From assembly GCA_964520885.1 (NCBI GenBank), contig CAZFQD010000137.1, forward strand, positions 1-5,315: DNA of 5,315 bases, given 5' to 3'. The first letter of the stretch is position 1, and each line of letters begins with the position of its first letter. The notes below the pieces were generated by a model. The model saw only the letters and a list, made by a program, of their open reading frames with translations. It was not told where the DNA came from and ran no database searches. Position numbers and translations under genes: made by a program. Below are positions 1-5,315 of this stretch, piece after piece. Source of the stretch: CAZFQD01 sp964520885. GTDB lineage: Bacteria > Bacillota > Clostridia > Oscillospirales > SIG519.

Positions 1-88
1 ATCTGCTTAAAAATTTTTAAAAAATGCTTGACTTTTAATAGTTAGTCACCTCAATAATATTTTTTGATTACAAACTTCCATCCAAGCT

Positions 89-117
89 ATTAATGACCGC
101 ACTTTGACGGAAGTCAA
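89..117 (-). promoter_or_regulatory. Possible sigma-70-type promoter directed leftward
   Basis: On the minus strand, TTGACT (117-112) matches the -35 consensus at five of six positions. It is followed after exactly 17 bases by ATTAAT (94-89), which matches the -10 box at four of six. The inner inverted repeat covers the -35 box and the outer arm covers the -10 box, so a protein bound there could block it. It would drive a gene left of the window. In DNA this AT-rich such matches occur by chance, so this is a weak call. Confidence 0.3.
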
Positions 118-132
118 AAACTGGTCAATAAT
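89..132. repeat. Interrupted inverted repeat (two-part hairpin or operator)
   Basis: Outer arms ATTAATGACC (89-98) and GGTCAATAAT (123-132) match at 9 of 10 positions. Inside them, TTTGAC (103-108) and GTCAAA (113-118) are a perfect six-base inverted repeat around GGAA, which on the plus-strand RNA would be a GNRA-type tetraloop. Short unpaired segments separate the two stems. Neither strand shows a strong T tract directly after it, although plus-strand reading runs into ATTTTAAATA. It could be a regulator binding site, an mRNA 3' structure, or a weak terminator for plus-strand transcription from the left. The pairing is plainly visible; the role is unknown. Confidence 0.6.
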
Positions 133-333
133 TTTAAATATCTATTTTCTGCAGGAATTTAACTTGCTTTAACAACTTCTATATCGCATACACACATATT
201 CTATTATTATATTTTTCAATTAAATATCATCAAATTAACTTTTTATATAGTATTTTTGCATGCATTTATTACAACTTTTAATATATCTTTTGTTAAGAGC
301 CAATTTATTTTATATTTAGTTTATATTATAACC

Positions 334-657
334 TTAATCTTGGTGCCAAATTTCATCCAATGATGCCCACCATTCACCTTCCTTTCTATCATCAAGTGGT
401 TTATGGCAAGGTTTGCAAACTCCCCACCATTTTTTGTTTATTGGATTGTCTTCCATTTTTTTCATATTCGCTTCAAAATCATTGCCAATATATTCATAGT
501 AAGCATAAAGTAAATTGTTGCGATAAAAAATTGAATAGTTTCTAATATTACAATCATAAATGAGCTTTGCTATTTCAGGCCAAACTACTTCATGTAGTTT
601 CATATACTCTTCTTTTTTCTCTGGGAGAAGTTCTATTATTTGTGCATATCTTTTCAT
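334..657 (-). CDS. rhaM: L-rhamnose mutarotase (RhaM family)
   Basis: This protein should interconvert the alpha and beta anomers of L-rhamnose in the cytoplasm, supplying rhamnose isomerase with its preferred form. The chosen ATG at 657 gives 107 residues, close to the 104 of E. coli RhaM, and the protein begins with the family's usual MKRYAQ. Family motifs align at E. coli numbering: Y18 and the catalytic H22 in EEYMKLHEVVWPEI, then NYSIFYRNNLLYAYYEY (40-56), W77-W78 in NKKWWGVC, and GEWWASLDEIWHQD at the end. An upstream TTG (693) or ATG (690) would add a 12- or 11-residue tail unlike the family and overlap the preceding gene, so both are rejected. It is the last gene of the operon, 13 bases after the UroD-like stop. 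C81-K-P-C84-H85 is an unusual cysteine pair. Another 6-deoxysugar such as L-fucose cannot be excluded as substrate. Confidence 0.93.
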   Translation of the reverse strand: MKRYAQIIELLPEKKEEYMKLHEVVWPEIAKLIYDCNIRNYSIFYRNNLLYAYYEYIGNDFEANMKKMEDNPINKKWWGVCKPCHKPLDDRKEGEWWASLDEIWHQD

Positions 658-668
658 AATATAATTCG

Positions 669-672
669 CCTT
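669..672 (-). promoter_or_regulatory. Ribosome binding site of rhaM overlapping the upstream stop codon
   Basis: AAGG lies 11 bases before the ATG at 655-657 and shares two bases with the TAA (671-673) of the UroD-like gene. This supports the ATG at 657 as the true rhaM start rather than the TTG/ATG pair at 688-693. The overlap suggests translational coupling. The spacing is on the long side, so the site is modest. Confidence 0.55.
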
Positions 673-1714
673 ATCTTTGTTTAATCGCATCAACCAATGC
701 TTTTACATTTTCTGGTGGAACATCAGGTAAAATTGCTTCGTGACTTGGAGATAATATTAGCCCTGTTGGAAATATATCTAAAAGTTCGTTTGCCTTTTCT
801 TTAATTTCGTTTGGAGTTCCATTGACTAAAAGATATTGTGCATCAAGTCCTCCACAAAAAGAAACTCTATCTCCAAATATTTCTTTAAGTCTTTTAGGCT
901 CCATTCCTTTTGCCAGTGCTTGAATTGGATGAACTACATCTGCTCCACATTTAATAATATCATCAATAACATTAAGAATTGCACCACACGAATGATGAAT
1001 AACCTTTACTCCATAACTATGTGCTTGATCAATTAACTTCTTAGTCCCTTCAAACACAAATTCACGTAAATCTTCTGGTGAAACAAGCAGACCGTTTTGT
1101 GTCCCAAAATCATTACCAATTAAAATCGCATCTAATTTACCCTTTGTTTCTTCTAAAAATATTTTATTAGCTTTTAAATAAAATTCTACTATTTTATCTA
1201 TAACTGCTTTGAAAATTTCTGGTTCCGTTTTCATCTTTATTAAAGCTTCTTCCATTCCAAATGCTTCAAAAGCAAGCTGAAAATGCGGAGCCCAAAGCAC
1301 ACCCATTACCGCATAATCCTCATCTGGAATCTTTTCCATTATCTTTTTTATTTCTTTTCTATCTATAAATTCTTCCGGATTTGGCCAATTGTATTTTTCA
1401 ACTTCTTCTATAGTTTCTGTTTCGGCAAAAATTCCTGGTAAGGTTAACGTTCTTTCAAAAGATGAGCCTAAATACTCAATGCTTTCACTAAATTTAAACG
1501 GATCTTCAATTAAGCTTGAATTCGGACTGTTATATGGACAGATTACTGTCCATATATCATCATCTATTGCTTTTTTAAGCCCTTCAAAATTATCTACTTT
1601 AAAATGTTTATATAAATTTGGTAATGCTTCTTCGGTTGGTAGCCCTAACCAAAAGGCGGGTCTATCAACTTTTTGTCTGTTTAGCGTTGCATAAAATCTT
1701 TCTTTTTTTGTCAT
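671..1714 (-). CDS. Uroporphyrinogen decarboxylase-superfamily protein, MtaA/methyltransferase-like, not HemE
   Basis: This 347-residue TIM-barrel protein belongs to the UroD superfamily, which covers HemE and the zinc methyltransferases such as MtaA that move methyl groups from corrinoid proteins. It starts MTKKERFYATLNRQKVDRPAF, but the HemE signature MRQAGR is absent at the matching place (WLGLPTEEA), so haem synthesis is unlikely. The probable metal site is H241-x-C243 (HHSCG) plus H325 (LSPSHEAILPDVPPEN); H325 stands where MtaA has a third-ligand cysteine. GNDFGTQNGLLVSPE (200-214) and FCGGLDAQYLL (287-295) are typical of the sugar-operon branch. The length is normal and the protein is cytoplasmic. 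The ATG at 1714 has GAGGT at 1721-1725, six bases upstream; another ATG at 1717-1719 is out of frame and stops after two codons. The gene lies 24 bases after the beta-helix gene. The substrate is unknown; demethylation of a methylated sugar is only an idea, and no corrinoid protein is encoded here. Confidence 0.9.
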   Translation of the reverse strand: MTKKERFYATLNRQKVDRPAFWLGLPTEEALPNLYKHFKVDNFEGLKKAIDDDIWTVICPYNSPNSSLIEDPFKFSESIEYLGSSFERTLTLPGIFAETETIEEVEKYNWPNPEEFIDRKEIKKIMEKIPDEDYAVMGVLWAPHFQLAFEAFGMEEALIKMKTEPEIFKAVIDKIVEFYLKANKIFLEETKGKLDAILIGNDFGTQNGLLVSPEDLREFVFEGTKKLIDQAHSYGVKVIHHSCGAILNVIDDIIKCGADVVHPIQALAKGMEPKRLKEIFGDRVSFCGGLDAQYLLVNGTPNEIKEKANELLDIFPTGLILSPSHEAILPDVPPENVKALVDAIKQR

Positions 1715-1720
1715 ATCATT

Positions 1721-1725
1721 ACCTC
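1721..1725 (-). promoter_or_regulatory. Ribosome binding site of the UroD-like gene
   Basis: GAGGT lies six bases before the ATG at 1712-1714. It favours this ATG over the out-of-frame ATG at 1717-1719, which is too close to the site and reaches TGA after two codons. Confidence 0.65.
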
Positions 1726-1738
1726 GTTTTACAGATCA

Positions 1739-3997
1739 TTAAATAAGCACTCTTGATGGACGTATGCCCGCTGTTAAGCTCCTTGCGTCTATTACTGTTG
1801 CTTCTTTTGGCATTGGATAATCTATTTCAAAACATGTCTCGCTATTTCCTAAAAGTTTAAAATTTATAGAATTAAATTTATCAATATTTCCTTCATAAAA
1901 GAAATTCATTTTTCCTGTTGCTTCTTTATCGCCAATATTAAACATATATAATTTTAGTTTTAAACTTTCCTTGTCATATTCAAGATAACTTGAAACGTTA
2001 ACCGGATTTATTCTTCTCTTTTCTTCTATAAGTCCAATATCATCCGTTTTAACTTCATGGAAACCATAAAAATATGCATGACTATCAGTTTTTACTCTAA
2101 AATCACATTTCTTTGTATCTACAAATTCATCTTTAAGAGCAAAAAAATTGCCTCTTAAAATGAATTCGCCTCTTTCATATTCTTCAATAAGTTCAATTGT
2201 TCTTTTTGAAGAAATATAATTGTTTTCTATAAGCATTTTTGGCGGAATAAATTCAATAGTTTTATAAAATTCATCTATTATTTTAAGTTCTGGGTATCTT
2301 TCAAGATAAATCGGATTCATTGCACTTATTTCTTCTTTACTGTCGTCATCGTTTATATCTGCATGATGTTCTAATAAATTAAGTTTATAAAATCTATCTT
2401 TTACTATACCCTGGTATAAGCTTCTCCACGGTATGCTTGTTGTTGTTCCATTTGCAAGAATAGCAGGATAACAATTAACAAGAATATTATTTCTTGCAAT
2501 CATATCACGTCCGCTTGTCATACATATTGCTCGTGATACTTCAAGAAAAATGTTTTCTTCCATTTTTACCCCACACATACCACCATCATTATATATTCCC
2601 ATAGCACCAAGTCCAACACCGCCAAGATGATGGATATAGTTCCTGCTGATATCTATTCCTCTGTTTGTAAATTCAAGTCCTGAATATATTGCACCTGCGT
2701 CCCCCGTCTCCATTACGCAGTTATATAATTCATTTTTTTCTATGGTAATTTCATTTCCAAGATATAATACACCTGTATGTGGCAAATCATGAATAAGGTT
2801 GTTCTTTACTGTTATTCCTACGCCCTCTACCCTTATTGCCGTTTGATAGCATTTTGACCATTTTGCTATGTTGTATATATGATTATTGTTTATATTGATG
2901 TTTGCTGGAGCTAATGTTTTTCTGTTTCCTCCAGTAGCAAAAATACCACCGTCACCACAATCATGAATTGTACAGCCTTCAATTGTAAAATTAAGTCCGC
3001 CAATTGCTTCTATTGCATAATTACCCATGTTGTAACAATTGCAATTGTTAACATGTGCATTGTTTGATTTGTGAAGCTTTAACCCGCTACTTCTGCTACA
3101 TTCAAAGGTAAGTCCATCAAATGTGACATTTTCACCTTTTTCGATAATCATCATAGGTTCTTCCATCGTTGAAATTATAACCTCTTGAAAGTTTTCTTCA
3201 AATGGAATAAAGTAAAGTTTCTTTGAATGTCTGTCTATATAATAGTCCCCAGGTTTTATAACCTCTTCAAGAATATTGATAAAGCAAAATCGTTGGTCAA
3301 CTACAAAGCCATAATTGCCACATTTCCCGTCGTTTTTAATCAACATTTTTTCTTTATCTATTGAGAAAATATGTTCATATGAATTTGCCCAGTCATAAGC
3401 CCAATAACCATTAAGCCAGATATCTTCTGAATCAGCCCATCCTTTTGGTCTTTGGTCATTATAATAAAACCCTGATTCAAGTTTTCCCATAACATTATCA
3501 TTAACTATATCATCTTCACAGTATCCAGTGATTTTTAGATATTTCCCTTTTTCAGGATATTGTGACAAATTCAGTGGTTTCCCATCTATAAATATTTCTG
3601 CGTGTGACGGTACTACACTTCTTGCGAATCCTCTTGATGTCAGTGGTGCGACTTCTTCTACACCATTTTGGGAAAGGTCACATTCATATACCATATCTTT
3701 TACGGTAATATCAAATCTTTCTTTTTGCTTTTTATCTTCAACTTTTTTGATGTTCTGAAGAATTCTTCCACCGATAAATCTTGCATTTTCATCTGTTTTT
3801 AATGTGATATTTGAGATTTCTTCAATAATCAATGACCTATCTAAAAAATAGCGACCTTCTTTGAACGAAATTATGATTTTCTCTGCTTTTTCTTGTTTTG
3901 CTTCTTTAATTATTTTATTAATAATTTCTACATCAAAAATTGTATTTCCTTCTGATGATATTACATAGTTACCTGCTCCATTTTTTATGTAGTTCAT
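1739..3997 (-). CDS. Right-handed parallel beta-helix protein, putative cytoplasmic glycoside hydrolase or lyase
   Basis: This 752-residue protein probably acts on an imported oligosaccharide. Residues 1-80 form a cap of the pectate-lyase-like type (FKEGRYFLDRSLIIEEISNI, then FIGGRIL). Residues 130-265 form an inserted domain (AEIFIDGKPLNLSQYP; GYWAYDWANSYEHI; PGDYYIDRHSKKLYFIP). Residues 285-515 carry the beta-helix coils, with repeated N-x-I-x-x or NN-x-I-H turns (GCTIHDCGDGGIF, KNNLIHDLPHTGV, SRNYIHHLGG, RNNILVN). Conserved-looking acidic groups are E430 and D433 (ETGDAGAIY) and D471 (YNDGG). Residues 665-752 look like a small C-terminal beta domain. The architecture resembles beta-helix proteins related to glycoside hydrolase family 141, but I cannot confirm the family or the reaction. 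The N-terminus (MNYIKNGAGNYV) has no signal peptide. The ATG at 3997 is preceded by AAGGA at 4008-4012 and lies 19 bases after the binding-protein stop, so the genes are co-transcribed. Confidence 0.9.
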   Translation of the reverse strand: MNYIKNGAGNYVISSEGNTIFDVEIINKIIKEAKQEKAEKIIISFKEGRYFLDRSLIIEEISNITLKTDENARFIGGRILQNIKKVEDKKQKERFDITVKDMVYECDLSQNGVEEVAPLTSRGFARSVVPSHAEIFIDGKPLNLSQYPEKGKYLKITGYCEDDIVNDNVMGKLESGFYYNDQRPKGWADSEDIWLNGYWAYDWANSYEHIFSIDKEKMLIKNDGKCGNYGFVVDQRFCFINILEEVIKPGDYYIDRHSKKLYFIPFEENFQEVIISTMEEPMMIIEKGENVTFDGLTFECSRSSGLKLHKSNNAHVNNCNCYNMGNYAIEAIGGLNFTIEGCTIHDCGDGGIFATGGNRKTLAPANININNNHIYNIAKWSKCYQTAIRVEGVGITVKNNLIHDLPHTGVLYLGNEITIEKNELYNCVMETGDAGAIYSGLEFTNRGIDISRNYIHHLGGVGLGAMGIYNDGGMCGVKMEENIFLEVSRAICMTSGRDMIARNNILVNCYPAILANGTTTSIPWRSLYQGIVKDRFYKLNLLEHHADINDDDSKEEISAMNPIYLERYPELKIIDEFYKTIEFIPPKMLIENNYISSKRTIELIEEYERGEFILRGNFFALKDEFVDTKKCDFRVKTDSHAYFYGFHEVKTDDIGLIEEKRRINPVNVSSYLEYDKESLKLKLYMFNIGDKEATGKMNFFYEGNIDKFNSINFKLLGNSETCFEIDYPMPKEATVIDARSLTAGIRPSRVLI

Positions 3998-4007
3998 ATT
4001 ATTTCCG

Positions 4008-4012
4008 TCCTT
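4008..4012 (-). promoter_or_regulatory. Ribosome binding site of the beta-helix gene
   Basis: AAGGA lies ten bases before the ATG at 3995-3997, in the 19-base gap after the solute-binding-protein stop. It fixes the start of the beta-helix protein, and so supports the absence of a signal peptide, because no in-frame ATG lies between the site and the chosen start. Confidence 0.6.
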
Positions 4013-4016
4013 TTCA

Positions 4017-5315
4017 TTATTGTCTGAATGTTTTATTTATTACATTTTGAATTAGTGGATCATATTTTGTTGCTACTGATGATGGTGTATTTCCTGCTGA
4101 AAGCTCAAAACTAATGCTGTATAATGAATCTCCGATTGGAATGTTTGCATCTTTAAGACCTGCTATAGATCTGTTTTTGATTATATTGTTAGGGCCATAA
4201 TATTTGTTGTAAATTGCTGTTGGATCTTGTGCATCTTTATATGTACTCCCTATAAGTTCGCTCTTTCGTTCTTCTTCCGCTTTTGTTGGATCTGTTGGTG
4301 TTGTTAGCATATATATAAATGCCATTGCGCCAGTTGGGTTTTTTGCTCCAGTTGGTATTCCATTAGCATTGATGCCTCCTAACAAAGCTTTATTCTTGTT
4401 AGATGGCCCTGTTGGGAATGGAACAATGCTATATGCGTCTTTCATTCCTGTAACATATCCAGGTGCCCCTACCATTGCTATTTTCCCATTTTTAAAATCT
4501 GCTAAATAAGTTGGATTTTGGTCAAGTGAAATAAATCCACCTTTTGATGCCGGTTGTAACCATTTAGACATAAAGTTTAATGTTTCTATCATTTCTGCAG
4601 ATTTTAAATTTGAACTGAATATTCCATTCTTTTCCGTCATCATTCTGGTTCCGTTCATTGCTCCAAAACCTATTGCTGTTAAATAGTTTCCATTATAACC
4701 ATATTGATCTGTCGTTCCATCCCCATCTGTATCCATTGTTAATGCTGCCGCGGCTTTTGCAAATTCATCAAATGTCCATTTGCCTTGTTCAAAAAGTGTT
4801 TCCGGTGATGGTAAGCCATATTTTTTGAACATTGTTGCATTATAAGTAATAAATTCAACTGATATCCCTGAACCTGCATTTATACCATATATTTTCCCGT
4901 TATAGGTGAAGTAATCCATTGAAGTTGATGTCCAAATCGATTTATCAAAACCTTTAATATCATCAAATGGTTGAACAACTTTTTGTATTGCATTTGATGG
5001 GAAAAATTGAGTTGACATAATAACACAGTCAGGTGCATCTCCTGCTGCTTGCATTTGAACTATTTTTTGCATTTGAAGATTCCAGTTAACACCTATAACA
5101 GTTACTTTCCCACCATATTTCTTCTCAAAGGCTGCTTTTGTTTCATAAATACTATCTTTTTTGCCTTGTTTTTTAAGTCCCGTATATTCCTCGGCTGTTA
5201 TCCAATGAATTACTTTTATATTTTTGTTTATTAAGGTTGGGAATGGATCTTTTATCTGTACTTTCTGAGTTGTGTCATATTTAATTTCTCCTGATGAGCC
5301 TGTTGCACTTGTTGA
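4017..5315 (-). CDS. Extracellular solute-binding protein of a carbohydrate ABC transporter (family 1), 5' end missing
   Basis: This is probably the sugar-capturing lipoprotein of an ABC importer, anchored outside the membrane. The frame is open from the right edge of the window to the TAA at 4017-4019, giving 432 residues with the N-terminus cut off. The first ATG in the window (5070-5072) is internal: the 81 codons before it read as a Ser/Thr/Gly linker (STSATGSSGE) followed by a typical first beta-strand (NIKVIHWIT) and helix. The lipobox and signal peptide should therefore lie just outside. Family-1 hallmarks include MQAAGDAPDCVIM, ITYNATMFKKYGLPSP, GKWTFDEFAKAA and FKNGKIAMVGAPGY. A DTDGDGTTD loop (4707-4733) resembles a calcium-binding DxDxDG loop. 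No permease follows it, so the two permeases are probably upstream, as in LplB-YtcP-binding-protein operons. The ligand cannot be read from sequence; the downstream genes suggest a deoxysugar-containing oligosaccharide. The family call is firm and the ligand is inferred. Confidence 0.94.
   Translation of the reverse strand, partial: STSATGSSGEIKYDTTQKVQIKDPFPTLINKNIKVIHWITAEEYTGLKKQGKKDSIYETKAAFEKKYGGKVTVIGVNWNLQMQKIVQMQAAGDAPDCVIMSTQFFPSNAIQKVVQPFDDIKGFDKSIWTSTSMDYFTYNGKIYGINAGSGISVEFITYNATMFKKYGLPSPETLFEQGKWTFDEFAKAAAALTMDTDGDGTTDQYGYNGNYLTAIGFGAMNGTRMMTEKNGIFSSNLKSAEMIETLNFMSKWLQPASKGGFISLDQNPTYLADFKNGKIAMVGAPGYVTGMKDAYSIVPFPTGPSNKNKALLGGINANGIPTGAKNPTGAMAFIYMLTTPTDPTKAEEERKSELIGSTYKDAQDPTAIYNKYYGPNNIIKNRSIAGLKDANIPIGDSLYSISFELSAGNTPSSVATKYDPLIQNVINKTFRQ

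Larger units (their letters stand above)
1..333. other. AT-rich gene-free region downstream of the operon
   Basis: No convincing protein or RNA gene was found here on either strand. The part next to rhaM (about 133-333) is extremely AT-rich, and I see no GC-rich hairpin followed by a T tract, so no classical intrinsic terminator for the operon is visible. The stretch 74-132 is richer in G and C and contains inverted repeats and a possible promoter, described separately. TGACT (29-33) and AGTCA (44-48) form a further weak dyad with a ten-base centre. A GAGGTGA on the minus strand (49-55) looks like a ribosome binding site, but no usable start codon follows inside the window. Confidence 0.7.

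Noticed and set aside
49..55. Minus-strand GAGGTGA as a ribosome binding site for a gene running off the left edge
   Set aside because: No ATG, GTG or TTG with an open frame follows at a suitable distance inside the window; the nearby GTG frame stops at once.
28..58. Plus-strand promoter TTGACT (28-33) with AATAAT (53-58)
   Set aside because: The spacer is 19 bases and no plus-strand gene follows; it would only read antisense into rhaM. Likely chance in AT-rich DNA.
257..264. Palindrome TGCATGCA as a terminator or operator
   Set aside because: It is only eight bases with no loop and no extension; common by chance.
360..545. Plus-strand open frame of 61 codons
   Set aside because: It is antisense to rhaM, has a Cys- and Tyr-rich composition with no recognisable motif, and has no reason to be a gene.
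658..693. Longer rhaM starting at TTG 693 or ATG 690
   Set aside because: The extra residues do not resemble the RhaM N-terminus and would overlap the UroD-like gene. The ATG at 657 gives the family's usual MKRYAQ start and length, and has an AAGG upstream.
836..1694. Plus-strand open frames at 836-1036 and 1389-1694
   Set aside because: Both lie antisense within the well-supported UroD-like gene and encode low-complexity Ser/Asn/Ile-rich sequence.
3528..3758. Plus-strand open frame of 76 codons
   Set aside because: It is an antisense shadow of the beta-helix gene, with no family features.
4017..5072. Solute-binding protein starting at the ATG at 5070-5072
   Set aside because: The frame stays open for 81 more codons to the window edge and encodes the expected linker, first strand and helix, so this ATG is internal.
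5049..5234. Plus-strand open frame of 61 codons, Phe-rich and membrane-like
   Set aside because: The hydrophobicity comes from reading the Lys-rich codons of the solute-binding protein in antisense (AAA becomes TTT).

Overview
The window is AT-rich throughout. Its proteins are rich in Lys, Ile, Glu and Asn, and Shine-Dalgarno sites of the AAGGA or GAGGT type sit before the starts. This points to a low-GC Firmicute, probably a saccharolytic clostridium; the assignment is an inference from composition and gene style. All recognisable genes lie on the minus strand and read right to left.

Layout in transcription order: (1) 5315-4017 is the 3' part of a sugar ABC-transporter solute-binding lipoprotein, whose true start lies beyond the right edge. 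(2) 3997-1739 is a 752-residue right-handed parallel beta-helix protein with no signal peptide, probably an intracellular carbohydrate-active enzyme. (3) 1714-671 is a uroporphyrinogen-decarboxylase-superfamily protein of the MtaA/methyltransferase-like type, not HemE. (4) 657-334 is an L-rhamnose mutarotase (RhaM) homologue. The genes are separated by 19, 24 and 13 bases and each internal gene has a ribosome binding site, so they form one operon. (5) 1-333 is AT-rich and holds no gene. It contains an interrupted inverted repeat at 89-132 that overlaps a possible minus-strand promoter.

The likely joint job is uptake and intracellular breakdown of a deoxysugar-containing plant glycan fragment. 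The binding protein captures an oligosaccharide and the beta-helix enzyme processes it in the cytoplasm. RhaM equilibrates the anomers of the released L-rhamnose, or a related 6-deoxysugar, for an isomerase encoded elsewhere. The role of the UroD-like protein is open; a methyl-transfer step on a methylated sugar is a testable idea. Permeases and the rhamnose isomerase, kinase and aldolase genes are not in the window. The combination of a cytoplasmic beta-helix enzyme, a UroD-like protein and a mutarotase is the most interesting content.
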